Origin: Xylocopa sonorina | Taxonomy: Eukaryota; Arthropoda; Insecta; Hymenoptera; Apidae | DNA length: 64,000 nucleotides | Assembly (NCBI RefSeq): GCF_050948175.1 | Contig: NC_135199.1 | Location: 10,792,501 to 10,856,500, forward strand | Direction of reading: 5' to 3' | In this document: one piece after another, positions 39,017 to 52,700 of the stretch | Position numbering within the stretch: the stretch's first letter is position 1 | Layout: each line of letters begins with the position of its first letter | The notes under the pieces: generated by a model | What the model was told of the DNA's origin: nothing | Seen by the model: the letters and a program-made list of their open reading frames with translations, nothing else | Databases searched by the model: none | Position numbers and translations under genes: made by a program

Positions 39017-39391
39017 AGTGAAAATTCGTACTCGCGAGTGTTAACATTACAGACACTGCTTATTTCAGTGGTCCTGCATTAAGTGTAACTGGATATTTTG
39101 CTTATAAGTTCGTGACATTCGTATAAAATGAGTATTAAATGATTGCGTGTAACGCCATTCGTGATCGCGTTCTATCTTAAAATGACAGCTCCTTTCATTT
39201 AGAATTATAAAGCAGAAATAATAGTCGTGAATGTTGTGCCGCTTGTATTATTGTGTCGTCGTCCAGCGGACATTCAATAATAACGGAAGGTCGACGCAAA
39301 ATGGAAGAGACGTTTTCTTGGAATTTGTACACTCGAGGATTGCGATTACAGATGACAGGTGAAAGTATGCAGAACAACAGCGGTGCCTAAG
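39017..39391 (+). ncRNA. Putative first exon of an unknown plus-strand transcript
   Basis: A TCAGT initiator-like motif at 39015-39019 lies about 120 bp right of the CCAAT pair, and a strong donor follows at 39391|39392 (CTAAG|GTAAGA). Inside, ATG at 39301 opens a 29-codon frame ending in TAA at 39388-39390. An alternative donor (ATGACAG|GTGAAA) after 39358 would leave that frame open after 19 codons. I could not find a following exon, so this may be a long non-coding RNA or the 5' UTR of a gene that would run antisense through P4HA. Confidence 0.3.
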
Positions 39392-40465
39392 GTAAGATTC
39401 TATTCGATTACTCGACTTCTACTTTTATAATATTTATAGATCTTTTGTCATTCGCCAATGGCGGACATTGAAGCTCGCGAAATGATATCTTAAATGCTAA
39501 AGTCAATATCACGGTGTTAACCGACATGATTCTCCGTCGATAAATTCGATTTCCTCCTATTTGTTATTTCCTCTTTTATTTTTCTTCTTTTTTTTCGTTT
39601 TTTTTTTTACAAGCGGTTCGTATACAAGACGAATAGATCTAAGGAATTATCGACGTTTCTCGATTATATCGCTACTATTTACAAAAAGACTCGATCTGGA
39701 GAGGTGAAACGTGTCGTAGGAGAAGGAACGATGCGATTAAAAATTTCATTAGAATACTATCTGGTGAACACAGGAATGCGTGATTCCACACTTTTCATTC
39801 TTACACGTTAATTACGTTAGTAAATGCGACAGGAGTGTTTAGATTTCTTGTGTCTTCCCCTTTTCCTTTCTGTACACAATCACAAGAGTCCCTTAGTTTT
39901 AAAGGGTGAACTAATGACTGGCCGAAACGTGCAACTTGTTATTGCTTGATATACTAAATGTACGCTAATGCCTAAATGCTATGTGCTCCTTGTAAAAATC
40001 CTAGTGTTTAGGGGATAGTATATTAACTGTAGGTTGCAACGAGCGAGTATTTTTGGATAATCTCGTTGTTTTATCCTGTACAAATTTTATCGTACTCTTA
40101 GTAAAATTAATAAAAAGAACGTAGGTATATTTTAATCGTTTTAAATGCACGTAATGAAACATCGACAGTGTACTAAACCGGATCCCAGTTATAGGGACTC
40201 GCGTTTTGTATACCGTCATTGAAAAAGTCGCTTGATCTCTAAATACAAAAATCACATAATCGTCGTCCGTGTTCCACATTTACGCCGTTCAACCTCGCAA
40301 CTCTAATAGAATAATGTCCTTTACCGTTCAACGCACTCTGTTTACAACGACGCAGATGTGCTTTATCTTTCTCGGTCACAATTGAGCGATCGAATAGGAT
40401 TTTAGTAAATGTGTCTCTGTTTTGTTTATTTCCACTGAATGACGATCCGGGGTTGGGCTGATGAT
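39392..40465. other. P4HA 3' flank, nothing recognised
   Basis: This holds the 3' UTR of the minus-strand P4HA gene and, possibly, intron 1 of the plus-strand transcript from the divergent promoter. The short open frames have no recognisable content. Confidence 0.5.
40425..40430 (-). terminator. Candidate poly(A) signal for P4HA
   Basis: TTTATT on the plus strand reads AATAAA on the minus strand, 36 nt past the P4HA stop. That would give a very short 3' UTR; signals further left may be used instead. Confidence 0.25.
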
Positions 40466-43400
40466 TCAATGCCTCACTTCTTCATCAGCCGTTTGGTTCT
40501 CCAGAGTGCAGGGCCTGAGGAATTCTTGTCCCCTCTCATGGAGCCATTTATTTGCCACTAAAAAAATAATATTGAATTATTTAAATTTCCTTTTATGGAT
40601 TATAATAATTTGTCTCTTGAATTGGTCCAAAAATTCGAATACCCCATTTGGAACCAGTGAGAACAGGGCAAGCCGCGTGTCTAGTTTTGAAATCTCCCTC
40701 TCCGTTAGGCTTCAAGTTATACCAGAAGGCGGCGCTGCCCTTCTTGGGCCACAAAGAGATGTTGATGGCCGTAAAAACGGTGCCTCCACCTTGTTCCACA
40801 TCGCTCATCTAAAATCACGAATCATTTATTAATTTAAGCTATTCTCACAGATCAAACATTAATTATTATTAATAATAATCATTAGCGAAACATTGTAGGA
40901 ACAAAATAGGGTACTTACATAGTACAAAACTGTAGCAATGCGATTTCCAGTTCCTAAACTCTTGAACGCGTTCGTTTCCTCTTTCTAAATGTAGAAAATC
41001 ACTACGATTAATTGTCGAGGGATTTTTCAAGGTGCAAACTGACTCGAAATTTTGACTCACTCTGGCAAAATCAAAGTGTGGCTCGTAATGGCCACCGATA
41101 CCATAGTTGACCACCTGCAGCTCTTCCGCTGTATCGACGGTCAAGCTCGTCATGTGCTCCACGCGTCTGCTTACAGCGGCGACGTGTTTATGCTCGTGTT
41201 CCTGGAGCCACGCGCTCTTGCTAATCCTGTAGTTTGCTATCTCTAAGGCACCAGTTTTGTAGTTCTGTACCGTCGCACGCTTGAACTGCAATACGTATAA
41301 AATGTGTTACTGTTGAACGAGATCCTTTTTTTTAAAGATGCTCTAATTATCCTTAAGGTATGTAAAAGTCCCTGTTATTTTAAGACTATTTAAGCACTAA
41401 TTACCCTCGGTTGGGCCATTCTCTTAATCGTCTCGATCTCGTTATCATATATTACGTCATGATAGACAACTATCCTTGGATCCAAGTAGGCCTCCTCCTC
41501 CTTGAATGGTGCAATCTTCAGGAACGGAATTCCACGGTCGACGTACCGACATTTGAGGTTCTTCTGTACCGACGGTGGAATCGAGACCTCGCCACGGCAC
41601 AGCATCTCGTACCGCTCCCTCTCCGACATCTCACCCCAAGTTTTCACTTTCTCCTCGGCAACAGTGAAATGCTACCAAAAAATGAAATAAATAATTAACT
41701 CCCTCCCAAAAGAATTATTTTACCTGACTTATTTTAACTTTGATTTTTAGCTTAAATCAGAACTATCTAAGAGTGGTAAAAGTTGCAATATTTTCCATCA
41801 TGTACATATAGTAGATTTTATAAGCTGTGAAGGGAATGATACATGTACTTTATAATGACATTCTGAAACGATTTCAGAAATGACGTTCGCGGCTCAAGAG
41901 GCAAGTTTGGACAGCTCTGGCATAGAAGATCGAAGCGTTCATCATAAATGGAACGCTCTGTACGACGCAACTTGCCACCAAGTGGTCCAACACGAAGAGA
42001 GGCTATTATTATCTTACTTGCGCAGGGACGGCGGTGTCGTCCTGCCCATCCTCGCCTCGTTTCTTCTTCGACTGGCTCGCCTTGCTCTGGATCTCCTTCT
42101 GGTAGTAAGCTCGGTTGCCCAAAGCACGCTCGTGGGTCGGCACCAGCTCCAGCAGCTCGTTCGTCATGCTTAAAGCGCGCGCCACGTTCCCTGCGCACAA
42201 TGAGGGCCAAATAAATCTCAACGCTCGCCGCTGATAATGTTAAATCGTTCTCGAAACCCGGCGATAACTTTCTCTTTGTCCTATCGAGTAACGATTCTCA
42301 TTTTAATTCGATCCTGAAATTAATTTCCTTCCTTGTTACTTCCCATTCGGATCAGTTTCCGATTTAATGCCAATCGCAACGTTTTCGAGTCTTCGTGGAA
42401 TTTTGTATTTTAACGAATCGATATTTCCGACTCCTTCGACGTCTCGAGGATACGCCTCGAAGACGTAATACATTCGAGGAAGTTTTAACGAAGCTTTAAA
42501 CAAACCAAGCGCGACAGGAAGCTGCCCGCTTGCGACGGAAAACGCTTGTTGACGGTAACTAAATTCCATCCCTGGCATCTTTTAGTCGCCTTTTCCCGCA
42601 GCAGTTGTTTGAAATTGATTTCACGGGCGTTAAATCCGTCTGGGAACTCGGGACAACGCGAGCACGATTATTGACAGGGACTTATCGACCCGACTGACCT
42701 ATTCGTTTCTTCCATCACGTTTTTCGCTATTTCCGGAAGAATTATTTTAATTTTGCGAGCCTCAAGTCGATGTTAATGGTTGATTCGCAGTTGATTGGGA
42801 AGGTTTACCTTGCATGTACGTCGAGAACGCCAAGTATTCCAATATGTCCGGCTTCGAAGTTGTAGTAGCGTTTTGTTCCTCCTGTAGGCGGTCCATGGCT
42901 TCTTGCATCCAGAGGACGGTGTGATAGTAATCGCGATTGTGATAAGATTGCCTCCCAAGTTCGAAGCAATCGCTGGCTGCAATCACAAAGTTTCAGTCTT
43001 TCACTCTTCCTGCTCTTTCCATGCGATCAATGAATTTTTATTTCAAGAATTACTGTATAAAATGGTAGGAAACTGGATTTAAGTGGAAGAAAGGTGGAAA
43101 CGAACTTTTTAGAGAATCTAAAGCTAACTAAATCAGCAATCAGTGGATTGTCTCGTGTAACGGGGACACAAGAGGAGGCCCTTCCGCGTTCGTCAGCTTT
43201 TTTTCGAATCCACTGGAAGTGCACAGGATTTCCAAACGATATTATTCCAGAAAAACAAAACTTCGCCACCATGCAGAAGGCGGAAGTAAATTTATTCCCA
43301 CGATTTCGACTTACTTCCCTTCGATCGTAGTTATCCTTCGTCTTGGAAACCACCCTGTATAATTCATGACCGTATTATCATAATTATATTCGTAATAACA

Positions 43401-46400
43401 GGCCGCGATGGCCGTTACAGAATCTGAAAGTTAAAGTCGTGAAAACGAACATTCCACCGTGGCATTCCGAGTCGAGCAGAACGATCCGTCGAACTTCCCA
43501 TTCGAACGTCCACGTTGTTACGCCGTTCGACGAGCTGCACGCGAGCGGCATTCGCGATTTTGCGCGTGAATATGTTTCCTTTCAATTTTTGTAATCGAAC
43601 ACGGGAGCCGCGTGTCAGTTTCCAGCGCAAATTGCTGTCGAGTCGCTGCCAAAAATTGCGCCGTATGCGATCTCGCTTGATATGCATCGGGCGATTGGTG
43701 GAAATTGTCGATAGAAAATTACAGAAGCGATTCGAAGAGCTAAAACAAGACAAAAGTGAAGAGCGACAAAATTTCGTTCGACCCTTCGTTTGTGAGGAAA
43801 GCGTCTTTGAAAGTTCGCGGAGGGCGCTAGCCGAGAACCCAAGCTTCTTTAAAATTTTCCTCCTTCTCACGGTACTTTTAACGAGAAACCTGCACGATTA
43901 ATTAATTCCTCGAGTATACGTGTAATCGTTCGTTTCGAAAAGGCTTGCAGAACAAAAGCAGAGATAGGAGAGTTTTACACGGCCGCAGCGAAGTTCGAAA
44001 TTGAATCGTAAACGCGGCGTTTCCTCTCCTTCCGAAATCGTTTACGCGCTCGCACAAAGCTACGGATTGTTCGTCTATAATTTAATCAAACTGTAAAGGG
44101 GAACGATCGGCGGTCGTGGCGAGGCATCCAGCCGTTTGTTTCACGTCCGTGGGACTCCCCGCCGGTGCAACTGGGATTAAATTAATCTTAATACCTGCCG
44201 CGCGGCTAATTGAATCGGATTTAAATTGACTGCGAAGACGATGCGCGGTTCTTCGCGCTGTAATTGATTAAATTTAATAACCTCCTAATAACATGAACGT
44301 AGAAATTCTACCTTTACGAAGGGATCCTTATTACGAAATCTGCTGGATCTTCGTTTTGATTAAATTCGTAGCTAAAATAATAATTCCCAGGCAGACTAAG
44401 TGGGTTAATTTAATGTAAAAGCTAGCTCGAACTCCTATTACATTAAGTTCGACATTTTCTTAATATTCCAAGTGAAACAGATATGAAAATATATTATTGA
44501 AGATACCATCAAGCCCTTCGAAAAGTCTAATTGTACGAGCATCCCTTTGTTTTCTAAAACAATACTATATTTCCTTCAGTCGAGATCATTCTGCTCTCGA
44601 AATGCTAAGAAAAAGAAAAAATGGAAAATCTGGTAAGAGAAAGAAGAAAAAGCGAACAAGATGAATCTGGTAAGGGAGCAGATCACTCCCCATTAGCCAT
44701 TCAATATTCATCGAACTCCCCACAGCGGTTTCTAAATGATGCACGAGAACGGTCCCCGGCTCGTGTCGACGGAAAAATCACTTCCCTGTCGCGGTAAAAA
44801 GCGGAACTTGGAACGAGCAGGCAATAAGTAGGGAGCGGGCTGCGGAAGGGAAAAAGAGGGAAAAAGGAAATAGATGAGAGGGTGGGGAAAAGGAGCGGCA
44901 GAAACGGCGGCGACGCGTCAGAAGCTGCGAAAATTACAGACGGGCAACGCCGGGGCGAAATCCAAGGGACCAGTCGGCCGGAAACGAGGACAGGATGCTG
45001 ATAAAGGAAATCGTGTAAATTATTCATGTCAGGGATCGTTAAGTACAGGTAACATCGGGAGCCAATATTCTTGTCGATTCGCTACGTTTCGTTCTATCCT
45101 TCGACCGTTCCCTTCGGTCCGAATAAATAATTCACCGCGTAAGAAGGGACCAACCTTCCCTCTTCGTCCTTCTTTTTCGTCCGCCAACCTTTTCGTTCGC
45201 TCCGAGCACCGGAATAATGCGATAACGAAGCGTGGGTGGCTCTTAATGAATCATTTAACTCGTTATGTCCTCTCTCCTTGGGTGACAATTTTGTCGCTGG
45301 ATATGGATTGGTTTTTTTTTTAACGAAAAAGAGTTTGCGTCTCTTCTATACTTACTTTCGTGTCCACATTTCTATGCGAACAATTCATAATTTTGTCGCC
45401 ATATGGTTTTAAATAAATTCCAATTCTCAACCCTTATCTTCATCTCGCGAAATCTCCGTCGTGAAATCGCGCTGGGTGTTGTTCGAAAAAATTCGTTCGC
45501 AGATGGTGGTTGTAAAAAGAGTTGAGCGCATTCCCGTTTCAGGGGGCGGTCTACGCTTTCGCGACGAGAAAAAAAGGGGAAAAAAGATCGGTCGAAGTCC
45601 TCCCTCCGCGGTCCGGAAAATGGAAGAACTTTTTGGGAAAAGTGCTCGCTTACAAACGCGACGCGAAACAAACGGGGGTGGCGAACAGAAAAAGTGGCTG
45701 AGGGATGGAAGGTGGGTAAGGAGATAGGGTTACACGGGGAAATCTTCGTTTGCAACGCGAAATTCCGTGGCTAAGCAATAAAAGTAGCGTCGTGGAAACT
45801 CGGTCGTTTCAGAGAGCGAGAATCTAAATTCGGGAAAGAAAAAAAAAAGGAAAGAAGGAAAATGGTGGAAAGGCGAACGCCGCACACCGGTCTTGGCTAT
45901 TCATTAAAGTCTCGTTTCGCTGGGATGTTAGCTCTCCCGAACAAAAGCTACCCGGGTAAATTAGGCCCTGTGATTATGTTTGCCGTGCCGCGTGGTTTTC
46001 AGGAAAGGGTAGACCGGGTTAGTCGAGGCAACATTCTCTGGAATTCACCGACTTTTAGCTGGGCGTTTCGAGTGATAGCCACTTTCACGCGCAATGTCTG
46101 CGAGCAAACTTATTTTTAATTATCTCGATAACAATAGCGAGGAATTTTTTCATAATTCAAATTTCTTTCCGAAAAGTAACTAATATACTGTTTAACAATC
46201 CAGACTACACAATTATCATCTTCGTCACTCTTATTTCGTACAATTAACCAAACAGAATTTGTAAGCCACGAACTAGCAAAGTTTCATTAAAAATCGAGGG
46301 TGTTCCGACACTTCTGAATAGGGGTGGATTTAATTGAAATCCAAAATGACAATCCATCGGATGAAGACTGAAATGGGGAAGTCGAGGATGCAAAAGCGCG

Positions 46401-46748
46401 CGTGTATACATATATTTATACGAACCGCTTAGTCCAGTGCTGTACTGGACGCCGTTGAGCACGCCCCTTGCGACCTGTGCGGTCTCCAGCTTGTACGTGT
46501 CCTGGAGCCTCATCAAAGCGACAGCCGCCCCATTAAGGTCCTCGTCGGTTGGGAATTTAAGGTCGCTCCTCGAGTTGGTGATATTCGCGACGAAAGACTT
46601 GCCCACGTCCTGGGTGATCAGCTCCTCCACGCGTTTCCAGTCGGTGGTCAACCTTTTCACCAGCAGATAAGCATTGATCGGATTCGACAGGTACTGCTGA
46701 ATGTTCCTCGAGGCTTCCTCGTGCTCCCTCGCGTAATCCTCCACGTTT
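40466..46748 (-). CDS. P4HA: Collagen prolyl 4-hydroxylase subunit alpha (signal-peptide exon not located)
   Basis: Eight minus-strand exons chain in phase: 46748-46426, 42976-42809, 42190-42018, 41671-41405, 41285-41061, 40984-40919, 40808-40643 and 40557-40466 (TGA). They give 492 codons; human P4HA1 is 534 aa. Order of parts: N-terminal dimerisation region (NPINAYLLVKRLTTDWKRVE), TPR-type peptide-binding domain (DCFELG, DYYHTVLWMQEA), linker, and the 2-oxoglutarate/Fe(II) dioxygenase domain. The iron ligands are HFD (fragment residues 380 and 382) and His451 in TRHAACPV; Lys461 in GSKW binds 2-oxoglutarate. The spacing 380/382/451/461 equals that of the human enzyme (412/414/483/493). The enzyme hydroxylates proline in Xaa-Pro-Gly repeats of procollagen in the ER, as an alpha2beta2 tetramer with protein disulfide isomerase. 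About 45-50 residues including the signal peptide are missing; the first recovered exon starts inside a codon (phase 2), so an upstream exon must lie at higher coordinates. Identity is very sure. Confidence 0.95.
42977..46425 (-). other. P4HA intron between the N-terminal and TPR exons
   Basis: About 3.4 kb with no recognised exon. Overlapping frames of 128-151 codons on both strands at 43415-43901 have no family signature. A further frame at 44701-45323 overlaps purine-rich DNA. The intron donor is AGCG|GTTCGT and the acceptor TTGCAG. Confidence 0.7.
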
Positions 46749-49700
46749 CTGAAACAACGAAAAAGTTGTCCTCCCTTCAGTGCCGTTCTCCGTTTCCACC
46801 TCCCCCCTCGCGGACGGATTTTGCTCCCTCGTGGATAGACTGCGCGTGAATAAATTCCATTCGAAGAAGTTTCTATGCTTCCTCTCTTCGCTTCTCCGCG
46901 ACGGGTTTCTTTTAGTTTTATAGAATTTGTTAGAGACGCGGGAGTTGGCTTTTTACGTGCATCGGGATTGGTTTGTGCCCTCTATTTACATTTTGTGGCC
47001 GAAATCGTTTTCAATAATACCTCTCGCTGAGCAAAAGAAGATGTAAAGGGGTGCAACAAAATTCTGAATATTCTGTCGCGCGAAATTTTCCACCGAGGGC
47101 AGATTCAGTCAACGTCTGAACGCGATACTTAATTACCGCGAAGGCAATTGCACAAACGGCGGGACACTGATTCCTGTTGGCCTCTCCCGGTGTGATTACC
47201 GTTTAATGAGTTTAGAAAATTCCATCCGCGCGGCGGGGAAACCAGCGAACAGCGTCCTGGACGGTTTTTAATTTAATCCGCGGCTGGAAAGGGGTGTTGT
47301 TCCCTTCTCGCGCTTCCACCCCACGCGCGGGGTGTTTCCCGTGATTCAGCAGATGTTCCGCGGGAGTCGAGGAACCCTTCCGTCGTTTTCATCTTTTTCG
47401 AGGCGGTTGAAACAACGACCGTTTCATCTTCCCCGTTCCCTCGTGGGTTTCGGCTCGTTTGAGGGTAGAAAGGGTGGAAATCTCGTCGTTTGTTTAAACG
47501 AGTACACGATTTGTAAGTATGAGAATGTGAAATGTTGTCGTTTCTGCGGGAACATCGAACTTCTCGTACGAATGCGCAGGAATTTCTGATTAGAGACGCG
47601 CGAGGGTTGAGAAGGGCGGAGAGGAGGAACGTGAATTGGGCCGAGCGGATGGAAAAATGTAAATAAAGCGAATATGTAAAGCGGATAGAAATGGAGAACG
47701 CGTATGAAATCTAGATAAATTTGCAGAATTGGCAAAGTGAATAAAGAGCCGTTAAAAAATGTGAAGTAATAAAATATCGTGGTCGAGGATTACAGAGGCG
47801 CGTGAAAATTTCCATAGCGCCGGGGGTTGATGTCGGAAGTTGGATGAACAGCAGTATTCGACGTTATGCGAGGCATTGTTAAGAGGAGATAGTGTTCTGG
47901 CTTTTTCAGTAATTTAACTTCCGAACTTGGACCGCGGGGGAAAGTTTCCGCGTTGCGGAATCCACAAAAGGGGGTGATAACTTTTCGCCTCGATCACCGG
48001 CCGCGGGAAGTTCGCTGTTACAGAATATTCAACTCTTTTCACCCGTAATTGACTACGAAATGTGATCAGGATGCACTGGTTTTGTCGTAAAAATAAGTTG
48101 GATACCTGGTCCGCCATAAAGGAGCGAGAAACTTGGTAATAAGGTTATAAAGAAGTTGTATCAATCCAATCTGTGTTTCACTATCTCGCGGAACATTTAT
48201 AAAAACATAAAATCGAGAATTTTCGATCGTATCCTTCCTCTTCGTTTCCATTCCCCCCCAAAAATCGCTGAAATATTAATCCTCCAACACTTTCGAGGCA
48301 TTTGTACTTATTCAGTAAGAAGGCATTCCTCGTTCTCCAACTTCAGTAAAATATTACGGGAAGCAGAACGCCATTTCGCAATCTACCGCTAAACAAGCGA
48401 TCGTACACGTTCTCCGGAAGCGAGCGCATCGATGCGCCTTCCTCGAAACAATTTAGCAATCCTCGCGGCTTCCTGCCCGCGTCCCATTTTCCCTCCGTTT
48501 CGCGAATGCGTCTCCCCGACAAAGCTCGACGCGGTCCCTGTATCCACGACCTCCGCCCTCGTCCCCTTGGCCCTCCGTTTCCGGGGATTTAAAGAGAAAC
48601 ACAAAGGACCCGGCAAGATGACGAGGGAATTATTCAGTCCCGTTCTCCATTTTGCCACGGCCACCGAGCAATAGGCAATAACTGCCTGCCGTAGATAACG
48701 ACCGACCACCCCTCTCTGCGCACCTTCCCACCCCCTCAAAAGGGACAGATAATTCGCGAAGATCGTTCCAACGCGCGGAAGAGCCACTGGGGAACCAGCT
48801 ATTCCGTTTAGACGTAATAATACGTCGTTCGACTGCAGAGGCGCGTGGCTAGCATGCGAATATGCAGTTCATGGGTTTCCATTCATTCTCACGCGACCCT
48901 CTCCTGTAGTGTTTAGGATTTTTTAGGTTCTGCTTCTTGTATATGCTGATTCTTTTGATTTCTTTAGAGGTGTGGTGTCTATAGTTTCATTTTTCCCATG
49001 TTGTAATTTTATCTTAGATTCTTTACAAATTTCCTTTCTGTGCTCTTCAACAAATGGTTCGTACATGTACAGAAGACGGAGAGAAATCAGACTGTTTCAT
49101 TGATTCTTTCATGAGGAACAACTCGCTCGTCGCAAATCTCATCCAATACGCATCAACGCATAACAAATGCTCCCAAAGGCCACGATTCGAGCCCGCCGAT
49201 CGATCTTCCCCAACCCCTATGCGGTACGTAACGCCATCAAGAATGCTCGCGATAACTCGAACGCGTTCGAGAGTACATCTAGTCCTAATCAATCAATCAG
49301 CGTATCACACGCAGGTGTATCCATCGGCGGTGCCATAATCGCGAGCGCCGGTGCGAATCACGCCGAATTAAAGTCGCGATAAACCGGCGGGTGTTTCGGC
49401 CGAGTTTCCACTCCGATCGCATTTGCATGAGCGTTCCCCTCGTTATCTCGGCAGAACCGATCACGCAAATGGCTCTTCCGCGTCGTTCCGCGGCGTTCTC
49501 AATCTCGCCAGCCGGTTGAACGACCGGGTAAAACCAGGGCTGAAAGAAAACGCGCGGAACCGCGCTACCACCCCAATCGCCGCCAGGGATCACCGATCCG
49601 AGGATATATATCGCGGTTCTTGAAATGAAATTGTTCATATCCTTTCGTTCATCTGCGAACCTCCTATTCGTAGTAGCTTCATTTCCTTTTTTCGTTTTTT

Positions 49701-52700
49701 TTTTAATAACTCCTCTATCGTGAAAACCACCCCTCTTCTTTGATTCTTTTTCTCGCTTGTTTTTGATGCACGGAATCTCCTCGCGTCTCGACACTCTTGT
49801 TACGCGTTCCTCTCCAACTTAGAGTGTTTTTCAATCGTCTCGCCAGTATTATAAATCTCTATTTTTAAAACGACGTTATCAATTTCACCAACCCGTTCCC
49901 CGGGATCCCAATTTTTCTGTCAACGTTCCGGGCCGAGTTTCGAGTTTACATTATTCCACCGTTATTTTCCCACGGACTTCCCTCCCAATTCACGTTCTTC
50001 CTGGAAACGGCCGCCCTTCTCGCTGACAGCACTCACTCTATTAAATATGCACGCTTGTGTCAACGCCTAGCGCGACGGTCCGCGGACAATACGGTTCCAT
50101 TTTGCCGGTGGAAAGAAGGGCGCGCGCGATTTTCGCCGCGACGAGTCACACCGGAAATTGCACGGAAAGGAAGCATGCCAGTGACGCGACAGGGGGAGGC
50201 ACAGATAATTGTGACGATGCGCGTGGCATGAATAATGGCACGGTTTGCGTGTACATGCTTTTACTGGCTGTTAGCCGAGTACTCCGCTTTCAACCGTAGG
50301 TAACGTAATACCATACCCCAGTAGAAGTTACTGTGTTTCGTTTGGTTTATCGACGGAAATATTTTCTAAATGTTCGCTTGTCGCACGCGAATCATCGTTT
50401 CTCGAGCTTGCTGATATAAAATTTACTGCTTTATCGAGTGATTATATTTGTAAGTTGGCCATTAGTCGGTGGTGGAGGTTTAAAATATTCGAAATTTTCA
50501 ATCGCCGCAAGACGCGTTAAAAGCAATGAATAATTCCAGGGGCTGGGGCGCGCGCGATGCAAATCGGTCGTGTCGAACGTTGAAACACCGCGCGCTCGAG
50601 TTCAACCCTCCCGATAATCGTTCGCGGGGAAAGTTGAAATTAGTTGGCAAGAAAATTTAAGTGGCTCGTGGGAGAGCTGGCTCTGTTCGCGCGAGCCAAA
50701 TTAAAACAGATTCGAAAGTCAAAGTTTATGGAGCGTACCCCACGTCTCTCACATAAATATAAACGAATGACTGCAAACAAAAATGGATGGAGGCGCGCGA
50801 GAGCAGCTAATTCTACTTACGAAATGGAGAAAGATTCGAAAAGACAGTTCGGAGGCAGGAAAAATGGCCAGGCTAGAGAGTTTCATCTTGAGAGGACCAG
50901 AATAAGCTTAACACCGGCTACGATACTAATTACGACACCACTCCCGGTGGTGTCTGCTCGAGGAATCTCGGGGTGAGGGTGGCGAGAGAGCGTGGGAAGG
51001 CGCCCGAGGACCGCAGCCTGGCCAATGACACCGCGTGTCCTTATGGAGCGCCGTGTGGAACGTCTCCACGGAGTTGTCCCGCGGCTCTCTTGGCTTGATG
51101 GAAGCAATTAAAATAATGGCTAGCCTTTCGACCTGACGCCACTTCCTCCGTCGATGGAATCGAATCGGATTCTGGTAATTTCGTCTCGCGGTCGTTCACT
51201 GGGGTGAGTCCTCCATCACAAGAATCTTCTTCAATTCCACGTACCACCCATTTCCTTTTTTTCTTTTCGATTATTTTAATGAAGATTTTAATAACGTGGG
51301 ATCTGTATAGTATATCATGGATAGTATATAAGTAGGTATACCAAGTGTTTGATTATTCAATTTTAAGGTCCACGCTCTCACTGGACACTCGTATTTTAAT
51401 AATGCATTAGATAAGATTAACAGCAGATCCATAAACAGCAGATGAGGATTATGTGTTCGTAAATTTGGTCTTCGATCGTCATTCTCGGTATCGCGACAGC
51501 ACCAGAATGGTTCGAGAGACCGATCCGATAATCCAGGAAAGCCCCCGCGCGGCCAAGTCCGGATAAATTATTCCCTGCTATTAGAATCCCGGCAGAATTA
51601 TTCGATTAAATCTTGATTCGCGATCTTCCGCGCGTTTATATACATACACTGGCCACGTAACCCGTATCCGACTCTTTTGCGGGTTAATTGATCCAAGCTG
51701 TAGCGGAAGGACCACCGTCAGCTATTTTTACGCGGCCAGCTCAGACTAACTTCTGGCGATGACGCGGTTTTGTCGGCTATCGCGGTCGATGCTGATGGAC
51801 GCTACCAGAAATGGACTTCTCAGCGTTCGAATTACGTCTGCCTTCTGTGGTAGATGACTTGCTGCGATTTGCGAGCGTTATTTCTGGATTAATTTCAAGA
51901 TTTTTTTTGGAAGCACGACTTAAATTATTTTTAAGTTCTATTATTGTATCATATTTACTTGTGGTTAAGACAATCTTTTCTCTGTCCGTACCTACGTCTC
52001 CTCCGTGCTTTCATTTCTCTCTACCAATCCTGTAAAACTATTTGCACTCTGTTTGCAAAGATAATCACCTCGCTCCGAGGCCGAGCGCTCGTGTATTTTT
52101 GCACCGCGGCAACAGTTATCGAAACACGTGTCAGGGAGCTTTAAAAACGTCCGTGATCGAACGAAAACAGTCGACGTCGGAATCTGAAACGAAAGTCGCG
52201 GTGTTATTCCGCCGGCGAATCGGTTCCAATTTCGCCCGAGGGAATACTTTCTCGAAACAAGAGACCGTTAACCCTATCGCTGTCTTACGTAAAACAATTT
52301 CCAAGTCGTTCCGTGGAATTTCTAATTTGGAAAATCGCCGAGCTCAGATCGAAGCTGCAACGCGTGATTTTCCGGCGTGCCGCGACTCGGGAGTCGCTAA
52401 AATTCTAGCTATACCCACTTCGAGAGGACCAACAATTTGTCGAACGCTGGATGGTTAGAAAAGATTCGATACCACGCGAGCAGAGGAGCATCTAAATTGC
52501 AAATTACGAACGTAGCACCGGCGAGCGTGACCCGAAAGTTGAAAGTCCGTCTCGAGAGAATAGGAAATTTGTTGAAGGGCAAAAATGCGTTTAGGCAACG
52601 AATGGTTAACAAGATCCGTTATTACGCGGATGAGAGCAGCCATCGCGGCGATTTAAATTGCAAACTCGCTCTCCTCACTGATAATCCCGCGGTCGCGAAA

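Noticed and set aside
43415..43901. Opposed 151- and 128-codon frames inside a P4HA intron
   Set aside because: Both lie in an intron of a well-supported gene, overlap each other and show no recognisable motif.
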